From contig NZ_JARFML010000017.1 of NCBI RefSeq assembly GCF_029167105.1, positions 1-64,000 on the forward strand: a DNA stretch of 64,000 nt, read 5' to 3'. The notes beneath the pieces are model-generated. The model was given only the letters and a program-made list of their open reading frames with translations. It ran no database searches and was not told where the DNA came from. How positions within the stretch are numbered: the first letter of the stretch is position 1; each line of letters starts with the position of its first letter. Shown here piece after piece: positions 16,780-24,904 of the stretch. This DNA comes from Bradyrhizobium yuanmingense. GTDB taxonomy: Bacteria > Pseudomonadota > Alphaproteobacteria > Rhizobiales > Xanthobacteraceae. The position numbers were made by a program, and so were the translations under genes.

Positions 16780-17166
16780 ATGACCGGCCTCGATTCCTGG
16801 TACGCCTACATGAAGTCTCACGACCGCGCGGCGCTCTGGGACCTCCTGCATCCCGACGCCGTGTTCGAAAGCCCCGTCGTGCACACGCCGCAAGCCGGCC
16901 GCGACATCACCTTCAAATACCTCTCCAGCGCCGAGAAGGTGCTCGGCGGCCCCGGCTTCACCTATGTCGGAGAGTGGCGCAGCGACAACGGCGCCGTGCT
17001 CGAATTCAAGAATGTCATCGACGGCATCGAGATCAACGGCGTCGACATCATCAGCTTCGATAACGAGGGACGCATCACTCACTTCAAGGTGATGGTACGT
17101 CCGCTCAAGGCGATCAACATGCTGCACCGCCTGATGGCGGAGCAGCTTGCAGCCGCCCAATCATAA
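16780..17166 (+). CDS. NTF2-like (SnoaL-type) small protein
   Basis: 128 residues with the cone-shaped NTF2 fold pattern: WYAYMKSHDRAALWDLLHPD, then a beta-rich middle with VFESPVV and ending VDIISFDNEGRITHFKVM. Members are isomerases, hydrolases or ligand-binding proteins; nothing identifies the ligand. A GAGGGAGG ribosome binding site precedes the ATG. It is the first gene of the apparent beta-oxidation transcription unit, 54 bases before the acyl-CoA dehydrogenase, and shares the palindromic control region with the PadR gene. Confidence 0.85.
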   Translation: MTGLDSWYAYMKSHDRAALWDLLHPDAVFESPVVHTPQAGRDITFKYLSSAEKVLGGPGFTYVGEWRSDNGAVLEFKNVIDGIEINGVDIISFDNEGRITHFKVMVRPLKAINMLHRLMAEQLAAAQS

Positions 17167-17220
17167 GCCCAACATCCCCTTCAAGCCCCAATACTTCAAG
17201 GACACGCCGGGAGACCCCCA

Positions 17221-19011
17221 ATGCCGATCTATAAAGCCCCCGTCGAAGACGTGAACTTCCTGCTCAACGACGTCTTCCAGATCGATCGCTACGACAATCT
17301 CGCCGGCTTCTCCGATGCGTCGAGCGACGTGCGCGAGGCCATCCTCGGCGAAGCCGCCAAGCTCGCCGAAGAGGTGCTGCAGCCGCTCAACCGCGTCGGC
17401 GATCTCGAAGGCTGCAAGCGCGCGGATGATGGCAGCGTCGCCACGCCCAAGGGTTTCAAGGAGGCCTTCAAGCAGGTCGCCGAGGGCGGCTGGCTCGGCC
17501 TGTCGGCGCCGACCGAATATGGCGGCCAGGGCCTGCCGGTGACGCTCTCGCAAGCCGTCAACGAATTCCAGATCTCCGCCAACATGGCGTTCTCGATGTA
17601 TGGCGGCCTCACCATGGGTGCGACCGCGGCGCTTCTGGTGCACGGCACGCCCGAGCAGAAGAAGACCTACGTGCCGAAGATGGTGGCCGGCGAATGGACC
17701 GGCACCATGAACCTCACCGAGCCGCATTGCGGCACCGACCTCGGCATGCTCCGCACCAAGGCGGTGCGGCAGGCGGACGGCAGCTTCAAGATCACGGGCA
17801 CCAAGATCTTCATCTCGGCCGGTGAGCACGATCTCGCCGACAACATCATCCATCTCGTGCTCGCCCGCATCGAGGGCGCGCCGGCCGGCATCAAGGGCGT
17901 GTCGCTGTTCGTGGTGCCGAAGTTCCTCGTCAACGCCGACGGTTCGGTGGGGCAGCGCAACGGCGTCGTCTGCGGCTCGATCGAGCACAAGATGGGCATC
18001 CACGGCAATTCGACCTGCGTGATGAACTACGACAACGCCACCGGCTGGCTGATCGGCGAAGAGAACAAGGGCATGCAGGGCATGTTCGTGATGATGAATG
18101 AGGCCCGGCTCGGCGTCGCCGTGCAGGGCCTTGCGCAGTCCGAGGTCGCCTATCAGAACGCGGTCGCCTATGCCCGCGAGCGCATCCAGGGCCGCGCGCT
18201 CACCGGCGCCAAGGCGCCGGACAAGCAGGCTGACCCGATCATCGTGCATCCCGACGTGCGCCGCACGCTGCTCTCGATCCGCGCTTTCAACGAGGCCGCG
18301 CGCGCCTTCGTGATGTGGACCGCGCTGAAGAGCGACGTCGCCCACCGCTCCGAAGATCCCAAGGACCGCCAGGCCGCCGACGACCACATGGGCCTGATGA
18401 CCCCGGTCCTGAAGGGCTTCCTCACCGACTATGGCTTCGCCAACGCGGTGCAGGCGCAGCAGATGTATGGCGGGCACGGCTACATCGCCGAGCAGGGCAT
18501 GGAGCAGTTCGTGCGCGATGCGCGCATCGCCATGATCTATGAAGGCGCCAACGGCATCCAGGCGCTCGACCTCGTCGGCCGAAAGCTGCCGCGCGACGGC
18601 GGCCGCGCCATCATGGCCTTCTTCGGCGAGGTCATGGCCTTCGCCAAGGAGAACGGCGGCGACGAGGCGCTGAAGCCCTTCATCACCCCGCTCTCGACCT
18701 CGCTCGGCCATCTCCAGCAGGCGACGACCTGGCTGATGCAGAACGCGATGGCGAAGCCCGACAATGCGGGGGCGGCCGCAACCGATTACCTGCATCTCTT
18801 CGGCTTCGTCGCGCTCGGCTACATGTGGGCGCGGATGGCCAAGGTGACGAATGCCAAGATTGCCGAGAGCGGGGCGACGCCCTATCTCTCCACAAAACTC
18901 GTCACCGGCCGCTTCTTCATGGAGCGGATGTTGCCGGAGACCGCCGCCAACCTCGCGCGCATCCAGGCCGGTTGCGCCACCATCATGGAACTGCCGGCGG
19001 AAGCGTTCTGA
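17221..19011 (+). CDS. Acyl-CoA dehydrogenase, long (C-terminal extension) type
   Basis: 596 residues. This FAD enzyme introduces the trans-2 double bond in acyl-CoA, the first step of beta-oxidation. Visible motifs are GLSAPTEYGGQGLP, the FAD/substrate region NLTEPHCGTDLG, the catalytic glutamate in MIYEGANGIQALDL, and YGGHGYIAEQGMEQ. The extra C-terminal domain after residue 470 is the DUF4168-unrelated extension seen in the 590-600 residue class of acyl-CoA dehydrogenases. The thiolase gene follows after 55 bases and the hydratase/dehydrogenase after that. Chain-length preference cannot be told from sequence. Electron transfer flavoprotein is not encoded in the window. Confidence 0.95.
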   Translation: MPIYKAPVEDVNFLLNDVFQIDRYDNLAGFSDASSDVREAILGEAAKLAEEVLQPLNRVGDLEGCKRADDGSVATPKGFKEAFKQVAEGGWLGLSAPTEYGGQGLPVTLSQAVNEFQISANMAFSMYGGLTMGATAALLVHGTPEQKKTYVPKMVAGEWTGTMNLTEPHCGTDLGMLRTKAVRQADGSFKITGTKIFISAGEHDLADNIIHLVLARIEGAPAGIKGVSLFVVPKFLVNADGSVGQRNGVVCGSIEHKMGIHGNSTCVMNYDNATGWLIGEENKGMQGMFVMMNEARLGVAVQGLAQSEVAYQNAVAYARERIQGRALTGAKAPDKQADPIIVHPDVRRTLLSIRAFNEAARAFVMWTALKSDVAHRSEDPKDRQAADDHMGLMTPVLKGFLTDYGFANAVQAQQMYGGHGYIAEQGMEQFVRDARIAMIYEGANGIQALDLVGRKLPRDGGRAIMAFFGEVMAFAKENGGDEALKPFITPLSTSLGHLQQATTWLMQNAMAKPDNAGAAATDYLHLFGFVALGYMWARMAKVTNAKIAESGATPYLSTKLVTGRFFMERMLPETAANLARIQAGCATIMELPAEAF

Positions 19012-19066
19012 GCCTGCTTCCGCTGCCTGCTCCCAATCGTACCGAACATCACATCAGGAGGGCGTC

Positions 19067-20275
19067 ATGCCTGAGGCATTCATCTACGACCACGTTCGCA
19101 CCCCGCGCGGCCGCGGCAAGCCGGACGGCGCGCTGCACGAAGTCACCGCGCTCGCGCTTGCGACCGTGCCGCTGAAGGCGCTGAAGGACCGCAACAACCT
19201 TCCCGAGGATTCGGTCGATGACGTCGTGCTCGGCGTGGTCGATCCGGTCGGCGAAGCCGGCTCCGACATCGCGCGCTTCGCGGCGCTGAAGGCCGGCCTC
19301 GGCGAAGCCGTGCCCGGCGTGCAGATCAGCCGCTTCTGCGCCTCCGGCCTCGATGCCGTGAACTTCGCCGCAGCGCAGATCATGAGCGGCCAGCATGAGC
19401 TCGTGATCGGCGGCGGCGCCGAATCCATGAGCCGCGTCGGCATCGGCGCCTCCGGCGGAGCCTGGCCGATGGATCCCTCGATGGCGGTGCCGGCCTATTT
19501 CATGCCGCAGGGCGTGTCGGCCGACCTGATCGCCACCAAATACGGCTTCTCGCGCGACGACGTCGACGCCTATGCCGTGCAGAGCCAGCAGCGCGCCGGC
19601 AAAGCCTGGGACGAAGGCCGCTTCAACAAATCCGTGGTGCCGGTGAAGGACATCAACGGCCTCACCATCCTCGCCAAGGACGAGCACATGCGTCCCTCGA
19701 CGACGATGCAGTCGCTGGCGCAGCTGCAGCCCTCGTTCACGATGATGGCGCAGATGGGCGGTTTTGACGGCGTCGCGGTGCAGTCGCATCCGGAAATCGA
19801 GCGCGTCAATTACGTGCACCATGCCGGCAATTCCTCGGGCATCGTCGACGGCGCCGGCGCCGTGCTGCTCGGCAGCAAGGAGGCAGGCAGCAAGTACGGC
19901 CTGAAGCCGCGTGCCAAGATCCGTGCCTTCGCCAACATCGGCTCGGAGCCCGCGATGATGCTGACCGGTCCGGTCGACGTCACCGAGAAGCTGTTCGCGC
20001 GCTCGGGCATGAAGAAGTCGGACATCGACCTGTTCGAGCTCAACGAGGCCTTCGCCTCCGTCGTGCTGCGCTACATCCAGGCCTTCGACATCGACAATGC
20101 CAAGATCAACGTCAATGGCGGCGCGATCGCGCTCGGCCACCCGCTGGGGGCGACCGGCGCGATGATCCTCGGGACCGTGCTCGACGAGCTCGAGCGCACC
20201 AACAAGTCCACCGCCCTCGTCACGCTGTGCATCGGCGGCGGCATGGGCACCGCGACCATCATCGAGCGGGTGTAG
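19067..20275 (+). CDS. Acetyl-CoA acyltransferase (thiolase)
   Basis: 402 residues. Catalytic features of thiolases are all present: the nucleophilic cysteine in SRFCASGLDAVN, NEAFAS, GGAIALGHPLGATG, and the second cysteine in LCIGGGMGTA. The start ATG is preceded by AGGAGGG. In this operon it most likely acts as the degradative 3-ketoacyl-CoA thiolase that ends each beta-oxidation round (FadA role), with the hydratase/dehydrogenase next to it. A biosynthetic acetoacetyl-CoA role is possible. Confidence 0.95.
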   Translation: MPEAFIYDHVRTPRGRGKPDGALHEVTALALATVPLKALKDRNNLPEDSVDDVVLGVVDPVGEAGSDIARFAALKAGLGEAVPGVQISRFCASGLDAVNFAAAQIMSGQHELVIGGGAESMSRVGIGASGGAWPMDPSMAVPAYFMPQGVSADLIATKYGFSRDDVDAYAVQSQQRAGKAWDEGRFNKSVVPVKDINGLTILAKDEHMRPSTTMQSLAQLQPSFTMMAQMGGFDGVAVQSHPEIERVNYVHHAGNSSGIVDGAGAVLLGSKEAGSKYGLKPRAKIRAFANIGSEPAMMLTGPVDVTEKLFARSGMKKSDIDLFELNEAFASVVLRYIQAFDIDNAKINVNGGAIALGHPLGATGAMILGTVLDELERTNKSTALVTLCIGGGMGTATIIERV

Positions 20276-20278
20276 GTT

Positions 20279-20369
20279 CGTAGGGTGGGTTAGCCGAAGG
20301 CGTAACCCACCTCTTCTGTCTCCGCAGCGAAAGACCGTGGTGGGTTACGCTTCGCTAACCCACCCTACG
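20279..20369. repeat. Long inverted repeat of GTAGGGTGGGTTAG type
   Basis: The left arm (20279-20311) and the right arm (20339-20369) read as near-perfect complements around GTAGGGTGGGTTAG and CTAACCCACCCTAC. This repeat family is scattered in many bacterial genomes. It separates the thiolase and hydratase/dehydrogenase genes and could form a stable intercistronic hairpin. Confidence 0.8.
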
Positions 20370-20425
20370 AGATCACCATCAACCGCCGCGCCTGAGATCG
20401 GCTGCGGCACCGAGGAGCAACCAAC

Positions 20426-22639
20426 ATGTCGTACAAGAACTTCAAGGTTGAGACCGATTCCGACGGCATCGCGCTCGTCACCTGGGACATCCCCGGCCGT
20501 TCCATGAACGTGCTCGACGAGACCTCGACCAACGAGCTCGAGACGATCGTCAAGGCGACCACGGCCGATGCCGCGGTAAAGGGCGTCGTCATCACCTCGG
20601 CCAAGGAAGCGTTCTGCGCCGGCGCGGACCTGTCGATGCTCGAAGGCATGAACCAGGCCTATGCGAAGGTCTTCAAGGAGCAGGGCGAGACCGCGGCGAA
20701 CCAGATGCTGTTCGACCAGAGCCGCCGCTTCTCGCAGGTGCTGCGCGGAATCGAAACCTCAGGCAAGCCGTGGGCGGCCGCGATCAACGGCCTCGCGCTC
20801 GGCGGCGGCTTCGAGATCACGCTGTGCTGCCACTATCGCGTCGCGGCGGACAATCCCAAGACGCGCCTCGGCCTGCCCGAGGTCAAGGTCGGCCTGTTCC
20901 CCGGCGCCGGCGGCACGCAGCGCGTGCCGCGCCTGGTGCCGCCGCAGGACGCCATGACCATTCTGCTCAAGGGCGATCCTGTCACGGTCGACAAGGCCAA
21001 GGCGCTGAACCTCATTCACGCCATCGTTCCCGCCGCCGACCTTATCAAGGCGGCGAAGGACTGGATCAAGGGCGGCGGCAAGGCCGTCGCGCCGTGGGAC
21101 GAGAAGGGCTTCAAGCTGCCTGGCGGTCCGGTGTTCTCCAAGGCCGGCATGATGATGTTCCCGGCCGGCAACGCGATCTATCGCCGCGAGACCTACGACA
21201 ATTACCCGGCCGCACGCGCGATCATGAGCTGCGTCTATGAAGGCCTGCAGCTGCCGATCGATGCGGCGCTGCGCGTGGAGTCGCGCTACTTCACCTCGGT
21301 GCTGCGCTCGAAGGAAGCGGCGGCGATGATCCGCAGCCTGTTCCTGTCGATGCAGGAGCTCAACAAGGGCGCGCGTCGTCCGAAGGATGTGCCCGCAACC
21401 AAGGTGAAGAAGATCGCCGTGATCGGCGCCGGCTTCATGGGCGCAAGCGTCGGCTATGTCTCGGCCCGCGCCGGCCTCGACGTCGTCCTGATCGACCGCG
21501 ACCAGGAGAGCGCCGACAAGGGCAAGGCGCATGCCCAGAAGGTGATCGAGGAGCAGATCAAGAAGGGCCGCGCCAAGCCTGCGGACGCCGAAGCGTTGCT
21601 CGCGCGCGTCACGCCGACCGCGGACTACGCCGCGCTGAAGGACGTCGACCTCGTCATCGAGGCCGTGTTCGAGGACCGCAAGGTCAAGGCGGAGACCTTT
21701 GCCAAGGCGCAGCAATATCTGAAGCCGGATGTGATCTTCGCCTCCAACACCTCGACGCTGCCGATCACCTCGCTGGCCGAGGCGTTCAAGGATCAGGGCA
21801 AGTTCATCGGCATTCACTTCTTCTCGCCGGTCGAGAAGATGATGCTGGTCGAGATCATCCTCGGCAAGAACACCGGCGACGTCGCGCTCGCGACCGCGCT
21901 CGACTACGTCCGCCAGATCGGCAAGACGCCGATCGTGGTCAACGACTCCAGAGGCTTCTTCGCCAATCGCTGCGTCGGCCGCTACGTCGCCGAAGGCAAC
22001 GAGATGTTCCTGGAGGGCGTGCCGCCGGCGATGATCGAGAACTGCGCCAAGATGGCCGGCATGCCAGTCGGCCCGCTCTCGCTCTCGGACGAGGTCGCGC
22101 TCGATCTCGGTCTGAAGATCATGAAGGCGACCGAAGCCGATCTCGGCCCCAACGCCATCAATCCCGAGCAGAAGAAGCTGATGGTGGAGATGGTCGAGAA
22201 GCAGGGCCGGCTCGGCCGCAAGAACAGCAAGGGCTTCTACGACTATCCCGAGAAGGGCAAGGGCCAGAAGAGCCTGTGGCCAGGCCTCTCGGCCTTGCAG
22301 CCGAAGCAGCTCGACCCTGACACGCTCGATATCGAGGAGCTGAAGCAGCGCTTCCTGGTGGTGCAGGCGGTGGAAGCTGCGCGCACCGTTGAGGACCACG
22401 TCATCATCGATCCGCGCGAGGCCGATGTCGGCTCGATCCTCGGCTTCGGCTTCGCGCCGTTCACAGGCGGCACGCTGTCCTACATCGACTTCATGGGCAC
22501 GAAGAAATTCGTCGAGCTCTGCCACAAGCTGGAGGCGAAGTACGGCTCGCGCTTCACCCCGCCGAAGCTCTTGGAAGAGATGGCGGCGAAGGGCGAGACC
22601 TTCTACGGCCGTTTCGCGCCGAAGAAGGCGGCAGCCTGA
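20426..22639 (+). CDS. Enoyl-CoA hydratase / 3-hydroxyacyl-CoA dehydrogenase fusion (FadB/FadJ-like)
   Basis: 737 residues with two enzymes in one chain. Residues 1-300 are a crotonase fold with the oxyanion-hole/glutamate motifs FCAGADLSML and GLPEVKVGLFPGAGGTQR. From about residue 330 an NAD-binding Rossmann domain starts with VIGAGFMGASVG, followed by HFFSPVEKMMLVE and the C-terminal dehydrogenase domains. It converts enoyl-CoA to 3-ketoacyl-CoA in beta-oxidation, feeding the thiolase encoded upstream. A rho-independent terminator follows about 30 bases after the stop, closing the cluster. Confidence 0.95.
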   Translation: MSYKNFKVETDSDGIALVTWDIPGRSMNVLDETSTNELETIVKATTADAAVKGVVITSAKEAFCAGADLSMLEGMNQAYAKVFKEQGETAANQMLFDQSRRFSQVLRGIETSGKPWAAAINGLALGGGFEITLCCHYRVAADNPKTRLGLPEVKVGLFPGAGGTQRVPRLVPPQDAMTILLKGDPVTVDKAKALNLIHAIVPAADLIKAAKDWIKGGGKAVAPWDEKGFKLPGGPVFSKAGMMMFPAGNAIYRRETYDNYPAARAIMSCVYEGLQLPIDAALRVESRYFTSVLRSKEAAAMIRSLFLSMQELNKGARRPKDVPATKVKKIAVIGAGFMGASVGYVSARAGLDVVLIDRDQESADKGKAHAQKVIEEQIKKGRAKPADAEALLARVTPTADYAALKDVDLVIEAVFEDRKVKAETFAKAQQYLKPDVIFASNTSTLPITSLAEAFKDQGKFIGIHFFSPVEKMMLVEIILGKNTGDVALATALDYVRQIGKTPIVVNDSRGFFANRCVGRYVAEGNEMFLEGVPPAMIENCAKMAGMPVGPLSLSDEVALDLGLKIMKATEADLGPNAINPEQKKLMVEMVEKQGRLGRKNSKGFYDYPEKGKGQKSLWPGLSALQPKQLDPDTLDIEELKQRFLVVQAVEAARTVEDHVIIDPREADVGSILGFGFAPFTGGTLSYIDFMGTKKFVELCHKLEAKYGSRFTPPKLLEEMAAKGETFYGRFAPKKAAA

Positions 22640-22668
22640 CGGAAGCTCGGGGCTACGCAGAAACAAAA

Positions 22669-22694
22669 GGCCGGATCATCGATCCGGCCTTTTT
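22669..22694 (+). terminator. Rho-independent terminator of the beta-oxidation cluster
   Basis: GGCCGGATCATCGATCCGGCC is a near-perfect palindrome and is followed by five T residues. It lies 29 bases after the stop of the hydratase/dehydrogenase gene and directly against the stop of the converging minus-strand gene. The A-rich left flank (ACAAAA) could let it work in both directions. Confidence 0.85.
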
Positions 22695-23038
22695 CATTTT
22701 CCGTCGCCGAACGGCGAGAAGGCGCGCCCTCCAACTACATCGTCGTCGAGCCGGGCCTTCCAGCTGCCTTCGTCGCCGCGGCCGATGCGCACCTCGAAAC
22801 GCCAGCCATTTTGGTTGGTAAAGGCGATGTCCGCGCCGCCCTTCGTTCTGGCGTAGCGACAGGGATATTCGGTTGGCCGGTCCGGGAAGACGATCTTGCC
22901 TTCCTTGCTCTCGAACACGGCCGAGGTGATCTGCGGATGGATCATGAAGATGCAATTGCGTTCCGGCGCGACCGGCGTCGACAAGCCGAGCATCGCGAGC
23001 GGCGCGCCGGCGGCGGTCATGAGGACGATCAGGTTCAT
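22694..23038 (-). CDS. Small exported hypothetical protein
   Basis: 114 residues with a short hydrophobic N-terminus (MNLIVLMTAAGAPLAMLGL) that may be a signal peptide. The remainder is small and soluble, with two cysteines (NCIFMIHPQ, EYPCRYART) that could form a disulfide. I do not recognise the family. The stop overlaps the end of the shared terminator region. Coding-like composition and the plausible export signal support it. Confidence 0.65.
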   Translation of the reverse strand: MNLIVLMTAAGAPLAMLGLSTPVAPERNCIFMIHPQITSAVFESKEGKIVFPDRPTEYPCRYARTKGGADIAFTNQNGWRFEVRIGRGDEGSWKARLDDDVVGGRAFSPFGDGK

Positions 23039-23257
23039 GGCGGAAACTGTCTCTTGGAGATGTTCCTTCGACGTCGCCGCGGATCGGATGGTTCACAAAT
23101 GGAAGGGCTGGATCATCGCTTGGGCGCTCTGCCTTGCGCCTTGTCACATCGATTGATGCGCTTTCCCAATCTCCACCCCGGCCACGCTCGCTTCGCCCTG
23201 GCACCGCTCTTGCTGATGATCCGCCGGATGGCCCATCGACAATGAAGGTGTCCCGCA

Positions 23258-23467
23258 ATGATCTCCACGGTGTCTCAAGACAGCGCAGCCGGCGTTGCGG
23301 TAAGATACGTCCCCTTGTCGCTGCTGCGGCGGCCGTGGCCGCGCCGCCGGCTCCTCCGGAGGCGCAGAAGAGTTCCTTCGTGGGTCGACCTGGTCCTACT
23401 CGTCCTCATCTTTGATATGGCGCTGGCCGTGCTTGCCTGGTTCGCCGTCGATCTCGTCCTGCACTGA
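23258..23467 (+). CDS. Possible small membrane protein
   Basis: 69 codons with an arginine-rich middle and one strong C-terminal hydrophobic segment (VDLVLLVLIFDMALAVLAWF). AAGGTG lies seven bases before the ATG. Its last 72 bases overlap the converging minus-strand membrane protein gene, so at least one of the two may be wrong at its 3' end. No family is recognised. Confidence 0.3.
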   Translation: MISTVSQDSAAGVAVRYVPLSLLRRPWPRRRLLRRRRRVPSWVDLVLLVLIFDMALAVLAWFAVDLVLH

Positions 23468-23704
23468 AAGCTCACCTCTGTGCACGTAGAATGTCGCCGC
23501 CAAGTAGGCGACCTGGCCGGCAATCAGGCAGCCGACGACGATTGGAACGCCCGTCCAAAAGCCAAAGCCTGAGGTCTGAAGGACGGTCGCGGCAAGGATC
23601 GCAGTCGCCGGCGAGACCAGCAATAGAGTCCAGACTCGGAAGAATAGCCCCGTCGCCAAGCCGGTTATTGCACTCGCGAGCAGGAGGAGGAGTACAGTCG
23701 TCAC
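23396..23704 (-). CDS. Small membrane protein of unknown function
   Basis: 102 residues from a GTG start. Three hydrophobic segments are apparent: TVLLLLLASAITGLATGLFF, TLLLVSPATAILAATVL and GVPIVVGCLIAGQVAYLAA. The C-terminus is charged and acidic. Codons upstream stay open for 42 more residues but read as low-quality, arginine-rich sequence. No domain is recognised. Confidence 0.6.
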   Translation of the reverse strand: MTTVLLLLLASAITGLATGLFFRVWTLLLVSPATAILAATVLQTSGFGFWTGVPIVVGCLIAGQVAYLAATFYVHRGELSVQDEIDGEPGKHGQRHIKDEDE

Positions 23705-23899
23705 GATAGTTTTTCCGGTCCGACGGCTAGCGTCCTGTCCCCGCGCTGAAGCTGAGCCAAGAGCATTGCTCTCACAAGGATGGTGACGTCCCCGGAGCGC
23801 ACAACGCGGAGTTATTGTTAACCCGGACAATGCTCGTAAAATCGGCGTCAGCGCATCGCAAATCTTCGGACTAGCTAATGTGGCAAGGAAAGAGCCGAA

Positions 23900-24200
23900 T
23901 CACCGGTCCGGCTCTTCGCCGTCCTTCCGGTCGTGTTTCGCGACGGTGGACCAGACCTGATTGGCGATCATCTGGACAATCACTTGGCCTTCCGTCACGA
24001 TCTCATTTGCTGTCGAGGCCCAGCGCAGGGACCTGGCCCCAAGGGGGGCAGCTTCAGATAATTCTCACTATTTTCGGGCTTCTTGGCGCCGCTACCGACC
24101 TCGACCAGGCCATAGAGCGGGCCGGCCTCCAGGATCACGATGTGGGGACGGCGGGCACACACCGGGCAAACCGTCCGGTTTCGAGGAAATTCCTTCCCCT
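23900..24200 (-). pseudogene. Frame-disrupted hypothetical gene
   Basis: On the minus strand one frame reads RTVCPVCARRPHIVILEAGP and continues to YLKLPPLG before hitting a stop. A second frame then reads RWASTANEIVTEGQVIVQMI through to a TGA at 23900-23902. The two join cleanly if one base is added to the C tract opposite 24043-24048. No start codon is available upstream in the first frame, so this is probably decayed, although a sequencing error in the homopolymer could explain the frameshift. A hairpin AAGAGCCG...CGGCTCTT overlaps the stop and could be its terminator. Function unknown; the paired cysteines hint at a zinc ribbon. Confidence 0.4.
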
Positions 24201-24230
24201 GACGCTTGGTTCGGCCGAAAGAACGACTAC

Positions 24231-24270
24231 ATGCACCTGCTTGAAATAGTCAAGATTGATGCAGGTGCAT
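24231..24270. promoter_or_regulatory. Candidate MarR operator, nested inverted repeats
   Basis: ATGCACCTGC at 24231-24240 and GCAGGTGCAT at 24261-24270 are perfect 10-base complements with a 20-base spacer. Inside lies a second palindrome, CTTGA-AATAG-TCAAG, at 24240-24254. The site ends 40 bases before the MarR start. TTGA-N5-TCAA-like sites are common for MarR proteins, so autoregulation is likely. Confidence 0.5.
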
Positions 24271-24310
24271 CGAATGGAGTAAGAGACGGGCGACGAGCTT
24301 GAGCGGAATC

Positions 24311-24805
24311 ATGAAACGCAAACCATCGACCGAGGCAACCGCCGCCTGGATCCGCCTGATGCGGGTGCAGAGCCGCGTGCTCGATTGCGTCGAGCAGGAC
24401 TTGAAGAAGGCCGGCTTCCCACCGCTGGCCTGGTATGACGCGCTGCTCGAACTGTCGCGGGCGCCCTCGGGCGAGCTGCGGCCGGTCGAGCTCGAGCGGC
24501 AGATGCTGATCCCGCAATATTCGACCTCGCGCCTGATCGACCGCCTGGTCGACGAGGGCCTCGCCTCGCGGCGCGAATGCAAGATCGACAAGCGCGGCCA
24601 GTTCGTCGAGATCACCGAAGCCGGCCGCGAGCTGCAGAAGCGGATGTGGGGCGCCTATTCGGCCGCGATCGAGAAATATGTCGGTTCGAAACTGTCGGAC
24701 GCCGACGCCGTCAAGCTCAGCAATCTGCTCGATCGCCTGGGCTGCTCGTGCGGCGAGATGAAACTGCCGCCCGCGGCCGCCAACGAAACCATGCCGTCGC
24801 GATGA
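24311..24805 (+). CDS. MarR family transcriptional regulator
   Basis: 164 residues with the MarR winged helix: a helical dimerisation part (WIRLMRVQSRVLDCVEQDL), recognition region QYSTSRLIDRLVDEGLASRR and wing KIDKRGQFVEITEAGREL. A CSC pair near the C-terminus (LGCSCGEMKL) and a single earlier cysteine could allow thiol-based sensing, which would fit its position upstream of glutathione synthesis, but this is inference. The ATG giving MKRKPSTEATAAW is used; a TTG four codons earlier is less likely. Glutamate-cysteine ligase begins 99 bases after its stop. Confidence 0.9.
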   Translation: MKRKPSTEATAAWIRLMRVQSRVLDCVEQDLKKAGFPPLAWYDALLELSRAPSGELRPVELERQMLIPQYSTSRLIDRLVDEGLASRRECKIDKRGQFVEITEAGRELQKRMWGAYSAAIEKYVGSKLSDADAVKLSNLLDRLGCSCGEMKLPPAAANETMPSR

Positions 24806-24904
24806 TCGCGCGGCAACCCCGCTCGCCCGTGCAACCGGTGGGTTCGCGGGCCATCCCTGTCACCCGCGCGCGTTCGGTCGAAGCGCTTTTGATTAGAGTT
24901 TGAT

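Noticed and set aside
20759..22666. Minus-strand open frame of 635 codons opposite the hydratase/dehydrogenase fusion
   Set aside because: No family features; the plus strand encodes a clear two-domain enzyme.
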